DNA of 62,996 nt from an uncultured Formosa sp. (GTDB taxonomy: Bacteria > Bacteroidota > Bacteroidia > Flavobacteriales > Flavobacteriaceae). The translations under genes were made by a program, and so were the position numbers. The DNA lies in NCBI GenBank assembly GCA_913052445.1, contig CAJXDP010000004.1, forward strand, positions 1-62,996, given 5' to 3'. Below are positions 62,980-62,996 of this stretch, piece by piece (within the stretch, counting starts at the first letter, position 1; every line of letters starts with the position of its first letter). Below the pieces are notes generated by a model that saw nothing but the letters and a program-made list of their open reading frames with translations, made no database searches and was not told where the DNA came from.

Positions 62980-62996
62980 TAGAATTTAATTCATTA

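Overview
The window is a chromosomal segment of a member of the Bacteroidota, almost certainly family Flavobacteriaceae, and probably marine. The evidence is low GC (roughly one third by eye), promoters of the Bacteroidota type (TTG, then 16-20 bases, then TAnnTTTG), and almost no Shine-Dalgarno sequences. The gene content agrees: GSII and GSIII glutamine synthetases, standalone MnmD, DUF4920 and DUF1684 proteins, a DnaJ with a reduced zinc finger, a bacteroidal PspC, and the order rpsU-xer-tRNA cluster-tuf-tRNA-Trp-secE-nusG-rplK-rplA-rplJ-rplL-rpoB. Most of it is ordinary core genome. I found no prophage, insertion sequence, CRISPR array or obvious new defence system.

Layout. 1-4.9 kb: a truncated gene end, an RND/MMPL exporter, a lipoprotein with a duplicated YdhR-like domain, and a divergent MerC-like/Fur-family pair with a shared palindromic operator. 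5-8.5 kb: divergent GSII and GSIII. 8.6-21.9 kb: purM, prfA, pyrF, a DUF1684 lipoprotein, crcB, a DPP III-like peptidase, a MazG-like hydrolase, ilvE, a DUF4920 lipoprotein, mnmD, a TIGR01777 epimerase, grpE-dnaJ and a hemolysin III protein. 22-28.6 kb: a NatA/NatB-type exporter, a REC-AAA+ regulator, an M28 peptidase, an outer-membrane barrel and kdsA. 28.7-37.5 kb: typA and a small cell-surface cluster (flippase, phosphoethanolamine-transferase-like enzyme, three glycosyltransferases) running into ftsE. 37.6-51 kb: a large TPR protein coupled to a TonB-receptor-like barrel, a methyltransferase, a YkgJ-like protein, a fatty acid hydroxylase, a NamZ-like muramidase, a LolE-like permease, cysteine synthase, PspC, a potassium channel and an alanine symporter. 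51.4-63 kb: acyl-CoA dehydrogenase, rpsU, xer recombinase, five tRNAs and the translation/transcription cluster ending with complete rpoB.

The most interesting observations are in the spacers. Three look like decayed genes: the last codons of a glutaryl-CoA-dehydrogenase-type enzyme beyond the RND exporter (363-440), an internally deleted copy of the neighbouring Fur gene with in-frame stops (3752-3906), and the C-terminal end of a ribosome hibernation factor (hpf) between xer and the tRNA operon (54009-54134). Together they suggest ongoing gene loss. Regulatory points of note are a 7-1-7 palindrome over the merC-like promoter, a probably leaderless fur gene, 15-bp direct repeats between the two glutamine synthetases, a palindrome and tandem repeat before grpE, a strong Shine-Dalgarno on rpsU only, and a terminator-like hairpin at the predicted first base of the tRNA operon.
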